In this document: positions 42,969 to 55,610 of the stretch, piece after piece
Layout of the letters: each line of letters begins with the position of its first letter
Numbering within the stretch: position 1 is the stretch's first letter
Source: Sialis fuliginosa
Taxonomy: Eukaryota > Arthropoda > Insecta > Megaloptera > Sialidae
NCBI GenBank assembly: GCA_961205875.1
Contig: OY540809.1
Span: forward strand, 12,660,267-12,724,266
DNA length: 64,000 bases
Direction: 5' to 3'
Notes under the pieces: model-generated
What the model was told of the DNA's origin: nothing
Seen by the model: the letters and a program-made list of their open reading frames with translations, nothing else
The model's database searches: none
Made by a program: the position numbers and the translations under genes

Positions 42969-43732
42969 CGGTACCGGCTTTAGGAGGGGGGGTGAACCAG
43001 GATGACCGCCCGAAGCGTCAGGCCAGGTGGGACGGCGCACAATGGGGCATAAGTTACTTTTTTGGTTCAAATAAGTGTACAGGCTGTAATTTTTGAGTAA
43101 ACTTTTTTTTTATCTTTAAATTTTTTGTCGATCTGTTAAACCTGATTAAGCAAAAAATATAGCTAAATATAAACAATGTTAATTTGTAAAAAAAAAATCG
43201 ATTATTTGATAGCTGATAACTAACAAATACTTATTCAGCAACCCAGAAAACCTTTAATAAGGTATTAGCTGAGATACTAACTAATCAACTTATTTGTTGA
43301 TTTATCAATTTTAATTTGTTCATAATAGGGGAAGGAGGTCTCGACGGTCTTAGGCCATTTGATAGTCTTAAAGTTAATGATGTAAGCTATATTTAAAAAA
43401 AAAGTTTGAGTCTGTAGGATCACGCCAAGCTGAGATATAAATTATTCAACTTATTTGTTAATTTATCAATTTTAATTTGTTCATAATAGGGGAAGGAGGT
43501 CTCGACTGGTCTTAGAGCATTTGATAGTCTTAAAGTTAATGATGTAAGCTATATTTTAAATTAATAGTTTGAGTCTGTAGGATCGCGCTAAGCTGAGATA
43601 TGAATTATTCAACTTATTTGTTAATTTATCAATTTTAATTGACATTTTCGGTGATTTTTTAACATTTTTTTAGGAGAGAGGGTGGAAAAATAAATCTCGC
43701 CCAGGGTGCCAGATTTGCTAAGGCCGGCACTG
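42969..43732 (+). mobile_element. hAT MITE family F, copy 2, internally triplicated
   Basis: The left end 'cggtaccggctttagg' and right end 'tgctaaggccggcactg' are inverted. TGTTAGAT flanks both sides exactly (42961-42968 and 43733-43740). The internal block 'ttatcaattttaatt(t)g...gggaaggaggtctcgac' plus 'ttaaagttaatgatgtaagc' is repeated, making this copy longer than those at 30271 and 60349. Confidence 0.85.
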
Positions 43733-43740
43733 TGTTAGAT

Positions 43741-45562
43741 ACACCACTGGTGGTCACAGACGTACTCATAATGAAGACTGAATAGTAAAAGAGGTAAAAA
43801 GGATACGAGAAAACATATTTTAACCCTTATCACATAAGTTTTACGTGTGATGCACTCGTATGACAGGATAAAGCAGATTTGAAACGCTAGCCCGGTACGG
43901 TTGAGATTTAATGTGAAGCTCAACAACAGAGCAGCAGCGGACTCGAATGCAGACGACAGCCACCTTGATCTCTGAATTAAAATTATTCACAAATCAAAAA
44001 ACACATATTCATGTGTCTGGATTTCATTCGGATGGATTCGTTCAAAATATTTAACTCAGGCGAAAGTAAATCATTTTTATATTTACTTTTATAGTAGATT
44101 ATTTTTTATTTTCTTAAAAGGTACTGAATATGGATTTAACGGATGTCGTTTTAGCGGATGAGGATGCAGATGTGGATATTGGGAAGGTTGGTATTTTTGT
44201 GTAAATGTTAATTTAGAGAAAAATTAATACTTAAAATTAAGCAATGATAAATTAAATTTAATGAAAAGTAATTTACAGGCTTTTTTACCTTCCAAACGAC
44301 TGCTAAAAAGTTATTCTATATTACATATTATATTATTACATATTTTGACTTCTGGAGAAAGAGTCCCGATTATCTCTTCATATTAGTTTTTTTCATCATT
44401 TTTCATATATCATAGAATTCAAAAGAAACATTCCAAATATACCTGGGTTAGACTTTGGTCTAGACAATTGCCTAGGGCCCGTAATTTCTGGAATCACGGA
44501 TTTTCAAAAGTTCAGATATTAATATAGACAATTAAAGCTAAAATATTAATGTTGTGATATTATCTATCATTTGTTTTAGAATTTGGAACAGTGATACTTC
44601 AACTTATTATATCACAGTTGGTGACTCTAACCATACGAAATAATTTTCATAACATCACTTACTTAACACGCGTGCGAGAAACTTGTCAAACACTTCATGA
44701 AACTCCGAGAGAACTGTCACATAAGTTTAATACTCCATTTGAAAGTTTTACAAGCTAGCAAATTTTGTTAGCTAGACTGTAATATCGGACATAAATCGAA
44801 ATTTGATCAATGCAGCGCCAATTTACATTTCTTGTATTCTGGTATAAAAAAAATGTAGTTGATCTTTAGCTCTTCTAAAATTCGATAAATTGTTTTAGGA
44901 AATATGAAGAAAAGAGATCGTAGCTTATTTAATGCGAAAAACATCCCTTGTGCCCATTTTTCGTTAGTAAAGAAGAACACGTAATAAAGACGAAAGTGCT
45001 GCCTGAAAAAAAAATGCCCAGGCAGACAAAATCTTTATAAGAATATTATTTGAGTTTACATTTAAAGAACTAACAATTAATAATCACTCCTACTTTTTAC
45101 ATAATACTATCTTGTAAACCATTTTTTAAATATTTAAAATACAAGAAACCATAATGAGTTTTTCAATAGTTATAAAACACATAAAATCTTAGAAAGTACT
45201 TTACTTTTCTGAAAACGTAATTTAAAATATAAATACTTCTATATATATTACAAAAGTTAAACAAAATTAAATCTGAAGAAACTTTAAATTGCGTGTTATT
45301 AACTTTGAAAATATTCACGGCATTCACAAAAAAAATGTCACCGTGTATTTTTTACTAAATTCACATAAATCGTCAAACGGTTTAAATTTTATAAGCCGTG
45401 TCTACTCAACCTGACATGATAAAATTATATTTAATTTAATTAATGTTATTTGAATGGTACTTGATACCTGGGTAATACGACGAGTCATAAATGAATGTTC
45501 AGATGGCAATATTTCGAAAACTTGCACACATTAACAATCCATTTATTAGGTAGGTACTTAAA
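43741..45562. other. Mostly non-coding; one very weak plus-strand exon candidate
   Basis: At 44130-44188 an ATG frame reads MDLTDVVLADEDADVDIGK and meets 'aag|gttggt', a weak donor. If unspliced it ends after five more codons. There is no partner exon, so it is not called a gene. The remainder is AT-rich without structure I can name; 44455-44485 'gacaattgcctagggcccg' may be a decayed element end. Confidence 0.3.
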
Positions 45563-45565
45563 TTA

Positions 45566-46179
45566 CACTAGGCAACAAAAAAAAACTTTTTTCCTCGCAA
45601 ACGAATTTATGTGATTCGTATTCCTTATGCCTCCTATAGTGTAGAAACGTAAATAAAATATTTCAGTCCCGTCATAATTATGTGAGAAAAGTATATTTTT
45701 TTTCAACATTTAATGCTATTTTTAAAAAAGAAAACTAAAAAACGAAATTTTCTTAATTTCTTTTATCTGTCGTTTGTAGTTTGAGGTCGGAGTTCCCGGA
45801 TTAAAAACCAACAGTAGTCGGCAAGCATTGTAGGGTTCTATTTTCCTTCTCCAGTCACTCACTTGAAATGTATTGTGTATGAAATTATTTTTACTTTTTG
45901 CCCGAATTATTTTTACTTTTTGGTGTATATAAACCACAAATATAGCAGTATAAAGATATCAAGATAATAATTACTTTAACTATGTTTTTATGGAGCTATC
46001 ATAAACTATATAAACAGCGATATTTTTGTATCTATCCTCAAGATAAATGGAATAAGTGATAAGTATACTAACTCTGAGATGTGACTGAATAAAACTAATA
46101 TTTTTCTAGTATTAGGAGTGTAATCACCTACAAATTTCACGGTATATCTTGCTCGAGTATTTTTCGGTGTTGCCTAGTG
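45566..46179. mobile_element. Inverted-repeat element with CACTAGGCAACA ends and TTA duplication
   Basis: The left end CACTAGGCAACA and right end TGTTGCCTAGTG are perfect inverses. TTA flanks both sides (45563-45565 and 46180-46182), compatible with a TWA-type PIF/Harbinger duplication. The 71-codon minus-strand frame inside is not recognised. Confidence 0.6.
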
Positions 46180-46182
46180 TTA

Positions 46183-47079
46183 TCAATATACATAGGTATC
46201 ATACACGCTTGGGCCAAGAAATCCTTGTTTTATATATGTTACGAGCAAAGTCCGCAAGGTGTGCAGCGTCGGCAGTGCTCGGGTAATGTCAGCAGTGCAT
46301 ATCGCAGCTAGGCAAAATTAGCGGAAATGGTTATTTATCAGACTTGGCCCTGTTTTAAGCGGGTATTGTCGACAATGCTAAATCGTCGTGGCCAGAACTA
46401 TGTTATGATGTTAAACTGATATTCATTAAAATAATTTTAGTAGGTAATTACAAAATATACCTTTATTTTCCTTCTCTTAATATAAATATCTGCCATTGGA
46501 GCTACGGGAAAAATTACATAAAAAATAACGAAAATTATTGTTTGTAAAGTAAGTTATGATGTTCCTTCTTATTTTTATATCTTAAAATTGAAATTTGAAC
46601 CATGAAATTGACTAAAAAAATTTAATTTAGATTTCGTTAAAAGTATGTTTTTTTGTATAGAAAATAAAGTGAAAAGTTGAAATACAGAATTAATTATCAT
46701 TATCAATATTACAATAATAATAATAAAAAAATAATAATAATAATAACAGAAAGATAAGTCAATATTTTACGATGATAATTACATAGTGAAGTTGTATTTT
46801 GTATATTTAATAGCATTTAATTATATTGGTCGTAATAAATTTAGAAGAACGCAAGCACAAGTCAATTGTCATAGATCTTGACGTATGTGATAATATTATT
46901 AATAGTAACTAATGTGACACATGTATTATAAAAAAACTGTATAGTTAAACGTTTTAATGGCAACTAAAATAACTGACAATGCGATATGATGGGAAAAAGA
47001 TATTAAATATGTTGTCGCTATCTAAAATAAAGTTTAATTTTTATGCATAAACACGGTAAGATATTCAATAAAATCTATA
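46183..47079. other. Non-coding sequence with fragments of families R and L
   Basis: A 'tctgccattggagctacggg' fragment (about 46488) is related to family R, and 46560-46690 carries one arm of family L. The GC-richer patch 46205-46390 recalls the element at 10246. An AAT/AAC trinucleotide run is at 46710-46750. Confidence 0.4.
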
Positions 47080-47445
47080 AGTATATTTCTTTTTAAATGA
47101 ATAGAATATAAATCACAAATATCTTATATAATATTACCTACAATTTTTAACTTGGATATTTTTCTCTAATTCGCACTGTTTCCAAAATAATCCGAAAAAT
47201 GTAAAAATCGACATCAGTAAATATCCGTATCCAGTTGAATGATCGTTTTCAAAAATAGGTTTTCTTCCCAGACAAAAATTAATCTTAAATATAAAATTTC
47301 ACTCTTCTACGATTTGTACTATTTGAGTTATAGCTTCTACAGACAGACACACATATATCATGGCAAAAATAGTCAGAATGGATTCAGGGAAGGTCAAAAT
47401 GGATAATTCCATCTAAATCCGAAATTCGAAAATACTTACTTATAC
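47080..47445 (+). repeat. Family S interspersed repeat, copy 2
   Basis: Same order of words as 41600-42040, with a small insertion at 'cgacatcagtaaatatccg'. It abuts the element beginning at 47448. Confidence 0.65.
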
Positions 47446-47447
47446 TA

Positions 47448-48051
47448 GGGTCGAGCGAGGTAAATATGAAACACCAAAAAAATGGGGTAAAAGTGAAACA
47501 AGCTTGCAACTAAAAAACTTATTTATTTATAGGAGAATTATAAAAACTGACATCATCATTAAAGGTATGTTAAAGCGACCTGAAAATATGAATCACCTAA
47601 TAAGTGATGTGTCACCCCTACAAATTTCGCTGTTAGTCGATGTCAAAACTCAAAACGTGTGAATTAAATTTTAATTCTTTACACATAACTTTCTGTATAG
47701 CTCAGATATTAATTAAAATTACAATTTCACATTGATATGCTACAAAGAAGATAAATCAAAGTTGCCTTTGTAGCTTTTCTTTTAATTTTTCGATAAATAT
47801 TTTCCATTAGAGGCCTGTTTCTCCTTTTCCCTTACCTGTTTCACATTTTCCCAAATTAGTGGTTAAAAATGAAACACACTTTTTTCATTTTTAAAGTCCG
47901 TGTTGTATCGTACAGTTCAAATGACGTAAGTATTTAAAATGGTTATTCATAAGCGCATCTAGTAGAAAAAATTAAAGTATGAATTTGTATCGTTAACTGT
48001 CAAAAAACATGAAAGATTTGTATTTTGTTTCACTTTTACCCCAGTTGACCC
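47448..48051. mobile_element. TIR element with TA flanks
   Basis: The left end 'gggtcgagcgaggtaaatat' and the inverse of the right end 'gggtcaactggggtaaaagt' share most positions, both followed by 'gaaaca'. TA lies on each side, as for Tc1/mariner-type insertion. 'gtttcac' words recur through the body. Confidence 0.5.
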
Positions 48052-48416
48052 TATATGTATTTTCATATACATACATGGGTATAAGAAAGTAAAAAATATA
48101 CCTACGATAGCGTGAATTGAAAAATTAAATACGAAACGATAATATGTAAGTAAAATAAGAGGTAAAAAAATTATAATTCGACACTAATTAGATAAACTAA
48201 TTCAAGCAACAAAAATTTTATAAAATAACGGATATCAATACCGGAATTACTAATCAAATAGCGACTAAAGAAAATCGTAAAAAGTTATAAAATTTGGTAA
48301 CGTAGGATAAAACAAAAACTGCACCTCGAGCGATCCATTAAAATTAACCCAGTAAAGGATAGCCAATTTTTCAAGTGAAAAACAAAGAGAGAATGATGTA
48401 GCAAATATTACGTACA

Positions 48417-48671
48417 TTAATAATTTTTTGAGGGGGGGTTAGATTGACCCGAGTGTAACGCCTTGAGTGTTTTAAACCACATGCAAGAGCAAGCGTGTGT
48501 CAGATAACGTAGTTTCGAGATAGTTAATTTATAACAACGACAGAGGGCGCGCCCGGCAGTGGGAGCATTGGGGGTAGAATAGAGGGATAGCGCGCGCGCG
48601 CGGGGGTGGCGGATACACGCGGGGCGGTTAAATATCGACCTGGGGTGTAAAGCCGCATTTACACTAGCCAA
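48417..48671. other. GC- and CpG-rich island
   Basis: 48540-48650 is strikingly GC-rich for this window ('gagggcgcgcccggcagtgg', 'agcgcgcgcgcgcggg', 'cacgcggggcgg'). An 84-codon minus-strand frame has no recognisable domain. It lies upstream of the minus-strand gene and could be a promoter or untranslated first exon, but no splice link is shown. Confidence 0.35.
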
Positions 48672-48934
48672 AGTTATGCGTTATGAGCTTGGACTTGGAT
48701 CTAAAGCTCGCTTATGCATGATCCATGTTAACAATATGTAAGCTCAATGTTTTGGATTTTTTTAACATACATTTTATAGACAGTTGTATTTCAAAAACAA
48801 AACGGTCAATCATTTTTCAATTTTTTTTAGAACATATCAGAATAAGAACCCTTTACTTTTTGGTAGGTTTTTTAATTAAAATCTGTAGAAGTGTTTAGTC
48901 TTGAAAATTAAAAAAACGGTCCTAAAAGTTAAAA

Positions 48935-49730
48935 AACGGCCAAGTGCGAGTTGGGCACGCACGTGATAAGTTTCCGTAGTCATTACAATTTATAAACAAG
49001 AGCTATTTCAATTTTTTTTTATAAACTATTCTAGCTACAGTGTTCGTTATAATTTGCATTGAAAGTACTAGCTAAAAGCTACATTCTGGATTTTTTTATA
49101 GATTTTTGCATCGATAGTTTAGAAAGTAGAATGAGGAAGCGCTCTGATAACAACATTGAAAAGCAAATATATGGTGACTACAGGGTTAAAATCAAAAGGT
49201 CATATAAAATTTTTTGTTGCATTTTAGGAGACCTATCTAAAGATACCCCACTCAATGGGGTAAGTGAAAAAAAAAGTGAGTTCACTTTTCAGTCTATGGG
49301 AGGGGGTCTAAAAAAATGTTGACAGTGTTCGTTATAATTTTCAGTGAAAGCTACATTCTCGAATTTTTTCAGATTTTTTATATTGATAGTTTAGAAAATA
49401 GAGGGAGGGGACGCTCTGATCACGACTGAACGCAAATATATCGTGACTGAAGGTTTAAAATCAAAATATCATATAAAATTTTTTATTGCATTTTAGGAGA
49501 CCTATCTAAAGACACCCTTCTTAATGGATTTTTTTAATATACTTTTCAGTCTATGGAAAGAGGGTCCAAAAAACATTTTTTTTCAAAAATTTTATCATTT
49601 CTGTTTTTGGGATTTCAGTCTTCGTCCATATACCAAATTTCATCTTAATCGGTCTAAAATTTTTGAGAACGGACGGACGGACATGGCGAAACTATAAGGT
49701 TTCCTAGTTTTCTACGGAAACCTAAAAAGT
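48935..49730 (+). repeat. Family B repeat, most complete copy, with internal duplication
   Basis: It runs from 'aaacggccaagtgcgagttg' to 'gttttctacggaaacctaaaa', including 'gaacggacggacggacatgg'. The block from 'cagtgttcgttataattt' through 'cctatctaaagacaccc' is present twice (about 49035-49280 and 49325-49520). Confidence 0.75.
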
Positions 49731-50653
49731 TAGAAACTCATGGTAATTATCTCGACTTTAAAACGGTCGATCTCTTTAAAATTTCACATTCGGATAGATA
49801 TCATATTTTTTTTATCTCATGATTTTTCTTTAAATTCGATATATCGAAATGATATTTTGCACGAAAACTACCTTAATAAATTCCTGCGTTTTAAACGGAA
49901 TCTATCGATTTGCTTTGGGTTTTTTTATGACAGTCGACGGTAAGGTAGAATTTCAATTAAACGTTAGTTAATTGGAGATCATTAACTTTGCATTTCAAAG
50001 TGCATAAAGCTATTATCTAGTTCAATCTATTGGAGAGCAACTGTCTACCGCAGATTTCCATCTCGATCATTTCTAAATTGCGGCATATTTAAATAGGTAC
50101 CTATTTAACAGTGGCTCCTAAACTTTTTCGATTCGCGGCATCTTTTTTGAACCAAGGTTTTCTCTAAGTCAAAATGTAATGAAACTATATAAATGAACAA
50201 ATTTATTCATTTATATTAATGGTATGGATAAGTCTGCAAAGCCGCGACGCACACTTTGGGAACCACTGTCCTAGAACGTTATAATACAGTCACATTAACA
50301 TTCTGTGTATTTAAATTAAATTAAAAAGAAATTATTTTACATAGGTACAGTGAAATGCAGTCCAGTTTTCATTGAAATTCTCTCATCACAAAATTAGTAG
50401 ACTCTTGCCATTTGGTTATTATAATATTTAAATCATTTCTCCATGTACCAAACAAAGATAGATATTTTGAAACTCATTTGCTAGATAAATAAGTACTCTT
50501 CATTTATAGTACTCATATATATTTGCGCGATTAAATTATTATGTAATCTATTGAAATTTGTATAAGTAAATTTTGTGACAATAAATATTTGATACTGCGA
50601 ATTTTAGTATTTAAATATGTTAAACTTGATACAAAATTAATTAATGAAATAAT
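49731..50653. other. Non-coding stretch
   Basis: At 50110-50275 the words 'cagtggctcctaaacttttt' and 'cacactttgggaaccactg' form an inverted pair, a likely short hAT-type remnant. The rest is unassigned. Confidence 0.4.
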
Positions 50654-50822
50654 TAATACCTCCATTTACGTGGCCTTCGTTTACGCGGATTCACTATTAC
50701 ACGGTTGTAAAAAATAGTGGAAATAGTTAAAAACACAACGTAAATGGAGAAATCTCTAGTGTTCCAATTACGCGCTGTTTTTATGGAACCAATAAACCGC
50801 GTGAATGGAGGTATTACTGTAC
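50654..50822. mobile_element. Short MITE with 'aatacctccattyacg' ends
   Basis: 'taatacctccatttacgtgg' at the left is inverted at the right as 'ccgcgtgaatggaggtatta'. The interior has 'tttacgcggattcactatt'. A partial relative is at 31938-32020. Confidence 0.6.
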
Positions 50823-52704
50823 TTTATTATTCTAAGAAAATATTCTACGAATACAAAAAGTAAGTACATAGAAAACATAACAATTGTAATATAAGAAAAT
50901 GTAGGCAGTATAAAACGAAAAAAATCTACAAAACAAAACAAGAACTTATACATAAAGTTTCACAATCCAAATAACATTTATTTGATGACTCTGAAGTAGA
51001 CAATGATTTTACACTTTCAGATCGGAATATAAACTAGACCTATATCCAGGAGCGTATTTACTATTAATGCAAAAGAACACAAAAATGATATTGACTTTAT
51101 AACTCTCCTATATACATAAAACAAATTTAAGTAATTTAAATTATATCGTTTTTCTTGGGGAAAGGGTAAATGCAAATCTCATAACTAATATTGTAAATTC
51201 TATATCTTATCAATTTTTACTATATAGCTTTATAGTATTCTTTTTTGCTAATGCAAGTAGGTACGCCTTTATTTTTAAAAGTGAGTTCCAAATATTTAAA
51301 CTACAAATGAAAAAAAGGTGCGCAATCGCTCCCCTAGGCGTGATTCCAGAGAAGCTTGTTTGTAATTAAACAAAACATTCGCTCGTCAATAAAAATAAAG
51401 GAATCTTTATTTTCCTAAAAAAAGTGCAATATTCAAATAGCTGTAACATTGGTAAGAAGCTACAAGCCAATAAAGGTTGCGCCGAATTTTTTTTACAAAT
51501 CTGACAGCGTGTGCAAAGTGTAAATTTTAAACATGCCATTTGAAAGAACCTAGACCTATTTTTTTCTACGATTTTTTTCATCGAGTTACTGAAGTTTTCA
51601 GTAAAATCCATCATATTTACTTCATGAACCTCTAAGTTGAACAAACTATCGTACAAATTAAAAAAAATGCAAAACTTTAAGAGTCTACTTTTCAATTCTT
51701 TGGAGCAATCGAAGATTGATAGATTTTTAGCAAAGCTACACTATACGAATTATGAATTGTTATAATGCTGGTAAAGCGTTATCGAAATGAATGTTGCATA
51801 TGGTTGGCTTTACAACGATTTTAGCTGCAAACTTCAACTGAAAAAAATCGTAATACTCAAAAATCGACGTACGCTGCAAAAATTTCTCTTTTTTATTGGC
51901 CTGTAACTTTTTAGGATGTAAATGAAAATACATTTTTTGAAAAGATCTTAAAGTAAAGATTTCAAGACATTTTCTTTTTAACTGACTTCAAATAAGGAGC
52001 ATGTTCTCAATTCAACAAAAAAAATAAAAAACTTTTTAAGAAATAAAACTTAAAAAACTGTTATTTTTAATTAGATACTATTTACTTTTCAGTATTTTGA
52101 TGATTTTTTAAGTCGATTTTATTTTTTCTTAAAAAGTTTTTTTGAAAAATTTAATTGTGATCATTATTATCAAAGATATAACTATTTAAATATTGCACAA
52201 TATTTTTTAAGATTTTTTTTAAAACTTCCCCGCCTTCCCAACTCTGGCCATGGTTATAAAAAAGAAAAATCGGCGCCTTATTTCACTCATATATCAAATC
52301 GTTGAGTATGGATATTGCTTCTACGCCACTGCCTAAAGGGTTGCCGGGAGCCCATAGAACACATGATTAATGCGTCGACTCGTGAAAACTGTCAGAGTTT
52401 TAATTCATATCAGAGTGTTTGTACAGAGGTTATAAATGATAAGACGTTTGTTTAAGAATTGAGGTTATGTGCTGTTATTCAATTCTATAGAATAGTGTAA
52501 CAAGTAGTACTCTTTTCATCTTACTAATGACCAATTTTTCATTTTGTGAAGTTACTTTTGTTATATTGAGATCGGGTTAAAAATATTACTTTCTTGTATC
52601 AAATTTTCTGATTTCAGTATTGTTATATTTTTCTTGTTGAGATTTTTTGTCAAAAAGTTAAGTTGTATTTTGTTTTTTGGTTTTTCATTTTATATTTAAC
52701 ATGA
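50823..52704. other. AT-rich stretch, probably old repeats
   Basis: A 109-codon minus-strand frame (51366-51695) is Phe/Cys/Lys-rich and not recognised; I treat it as chance or repeat-derived. 51960-52140 contains 'ttttaactgacttcaaataagg'-type words common in insect repeats. 52310-52340 'ttctacgccactgcctaaag' looks like a lone hAT-type end. Confidence 0.35.
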
Positions 52705-53420
52705 AAAAAAACATCTGCCAAGTAAATGCACAGTGCTTCCTCGTGCTAAATTCACTAAAACCGATAGTGTTCAGATAAATTGCCTGGCATTGGTTAACCA
52801 TTTAATTTTTATACAAATTTTACTAAAAGTCTTAGTTCGAAATTTTTCTTAAAACGCACCTAAATATTTTTTCATATATTTTTAATTTTTTGACAGTTTC
52901 AATCTAACTCTAAATTTATGCAAATGTCAAAATGACATTTAAAACGTCAAAGTGACATTTAAAACGCCAAAATGACATTTAATATATCCAATCAAATATC
53001 AATTTAGAAAAACAAAACACGAATTTTTAAAATAAATTGAGATAAATCTTTGTAAGGGAATATTTTACAACAAACGTAGTAGACCCATATTATAGGAAAT
53101 TTAATGCTCTACAAAAAATATTCTATAAAATTTTCTCGTAACATGTGTCGTTCTTGAGATATCTTGAAAAAAGAAATATTTTGGGGTGTCATCTCTCCCC
53201 TTTACACACGATTTTGATGATTTTGAAATGGGACCGTCCTCAAACCAAACCCAACCATCCGACCAAGTTTCAATACGGACGGACAGACAGACAGACACGG
53301 AACGAAAAGTGTTTGTCTTGACGTGAAACGGATAAATCAATTTAAAATTTTGAAATTGGAGAACTTTTTTTGTCTCAATCTGAAACGATCGTACATATCT
53401 TCGATATTGCGAGGAATCAA
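52705..53420 (-). repeat. Family C interspersed repeat, minus orientation
   Basis: 'catctgccaagtaaatgcac' to 'cttcgatattgcgaggaatc', the inverse of 35800-36620. The triple 'caaaatgacatttaaaacg' repeat is at 52925-52985 and the GACAGACAGAC block at 53278-53298. Confidence 0.75.
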
Positions 53421-53930
53421 TTATCTGGGATTAAAAAAATAAAATAAACCGACTTAAAAAAATATTAAAAACCCTGAAAAATATACAATAATAATTAAAT
53501 TTAACAGTTTTTGAAGTTGGTTTTCTTTTCTTAAATAATCTTTTATTGGCTTGGAACTTATTTTTTTTAAGTCAGTTTTATTTTATTTTTTATGTTTTTT
53601 ATTTTTTCCCCTTCGAGTGGCGTATCTAAGAAGTCCATGGTCAGATTTTGATAAAATGTATACGGAACTACCTCGAGAGTATATTCTTTCAATCAAAAAA
53701 AGTTTCACCACATACATAGGTGCATATTTGTCAGAGTTATGCCTAGAACGGAAATACAAAAAAAAGTATACAGCAAAATTGAAAACCCCTCCTTTTTTAA
53801 GTCTGGTCAAAATCGTCCAAACCGGTGCATGTTTGTCAGAGTTATGTCTGAACAACTGAACATACAGAAAAAAATATATACAGAAGAATTGAGAACCTTC
53901 GTTTGAAGTTGGTTAAAAATTTAGGTTTTC
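53421..53930 (+). repeat. Degenerate repeat with a 105-bp internal duplication
   Basis: 'ggtgcatatttgtcagagtt' (53719) recurs as 'ggtgcatgtttgtcagagtt' (53824), each followed by similar AT-rich sequence ending 'attgaaaacccc'/'attgagaacctt'. Open frames on both strands here overlap the duplication and are not believed. Confidence 0.5.
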
Positions 53931-55149
53931 ATTTAAAAAATCAAAGAACATCCACAAATAAAAAATTAAATCATTTATTATATTGCTCTCTCCAAACTGA
54001 CTAACTTTTATCTGAAAAGTTTTTCTGCCTACAGCTTATTTTTTAAATAAAAATTCGTTACATTTTATTTTGAAACAGAAAAACTGCAAAAATTGTCTCG
54101 GTATAAAAAAAAAGTTTATTTTTTGCTTAAAATCAGATTCAATTTATCGTCTCATTTAAAAAAAAAAGGTTATCAATGATATAAAAAAAACACTCACAGA
54201 TAAAAAGTTTTTCTTTATTTTATTTTGAATACCTTATATAACTTATATTATAATCTCTCATTAATCTAAAAGTGTATTAAATAAGAATTAATTCCACCAA
54301 AAATGATCAACTTATAATAATTGTGCTTTTATGTAATACTTTGACAATATATTATATGCAAAATGTTTACACATTGCCCCTCCCCCCACCTCCACTTCGA
54401 GATACATGTTCCGTATTCTATCTCTAGGGAAATATGGTCACCTTAATTTTGTATATCGAACCTTTGAATTAATTATTTAACCTATTAACCGTTATTTCAA
54501 TTAAATTCACAAAAAAAATCGTTTTAAGTATCATATCAATCACAGTTATAAGTACCAAATTATTTAAAATAGATTTTCTATGATATTGTCCTTATGGAAC
54601 ATTTTTAAATTATTAAGAAACAATTAAGTATGATATATATACATAAATATATTGATCAAGTTTTGTCATTCGATAATTAAATGACATTTGGCTCACCTCC
54701 AAATAACTTCAATAAAGAGTAATGGCCTGTAATACATGATAACCCAATTACGATTTTCAATAAATAATAAATGATTTAAAACTTCGCCTTAAATCATTTT
54801 TATTTTACCATTATTTTGATTTATTTTTATGTTGAAAAATTTAATATTTTATAAATAGGTAGTAATATGTAAACAAATAAAGTGATAGTTTTCTCAACAT
54901 TAATTAATAAGTAAATAAATAAATATTCAATGATTGGTTGGATTGTAGAACATAAATATCTCAAGTTATTAGTAAATTACTCATTACTAAAGAAAGATCA
55001 AACATACAAAAATACAAAAATAGGACCAGATATTCTTCTATAGGATCGATATTCTTCTTTTACATTCAGTTAATAAACAATCAATTTTAATTTTCACATT
55101 TTATTATTGCAAGAGTGCAGGCAATAACGCTAGTTTTGATATTGGCCTG
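53931..55149. other. Non-coding AT-rich stretch
   Basis: No exon, array or paired termini found. Confidence 0.4.
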
Positions 55150-55176
55150 TTGAAATCAATTATCTATTTTTTCTTC

Positions 55177-55264
55177 ACCCCCCCCCCCCCCCTCTTTTTA
55201 TCACGCCGCATCATATTTTTTTCAACCTCCTTCCTAATAATACATAAAAAAAAAAAAAAAAAAA
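55177..55264. repeat. Homopolymer runs (C and A)
   Basis: A C run of about 14 begins near 55178 and an A run of about 19 ends near 55263. A second C run lies at 55550-55558. These are likely variable in length and error-prone in assembly. Confidence 0.7.
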
Positions 55265-55479
55265 TGTTATTGCTCAAAAAAAATATTTTTAATGTCACAC
55301 TTTATAGTATAATGCTCAGAATTAAAAAGTATATAAAATATTGCGCGCTTAAATACTACCTATTTTTATGTACGAAGAAAATTGTCAAAGGTGATCATTA
55401 CAAAAAGAACGTCCTTTATATCGCGAGTGCAAAATAAAATCTACAGTTTAAAAAAATAGGAATAAAATTGATGCAGGTA

Positions 55480-55610
55480 TTTCAAATATCGCATCACGTC
55501 ACCTTTGTGCGAACCCCCTCCTCATCCTCTATCATCACGCTAAGAAATCCCCCCCCCCCTTTTGAGTACGTATTTTATGGACTACCCCCTGAGTACACTT
55601 GGATTCAACA
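55480..55610 (+). repeat. Repeat fragment, 'cgcatcacgtcacctttg'
   Basis: 'gcatcacgtcacctttgtgcg', 'atcatcacgctaagaaat' and 'ttgagtacgtattttatgga' form a pattern I associate with dispersed insect repeats. No second copy is in this window. Confidence 0.3.

Noticed and set aside
51366..51695. 109-codon minus-strand frame as a gene
   Set aside because: No recognisable domain, no splice support, and AT-rich composition like the surrounding repeats.
55150..55437. Open frame across poly-C and poly-A runs
   Set aside because: It depends on homopolymer lengths and encodes Pro/Lys runs without any domain.
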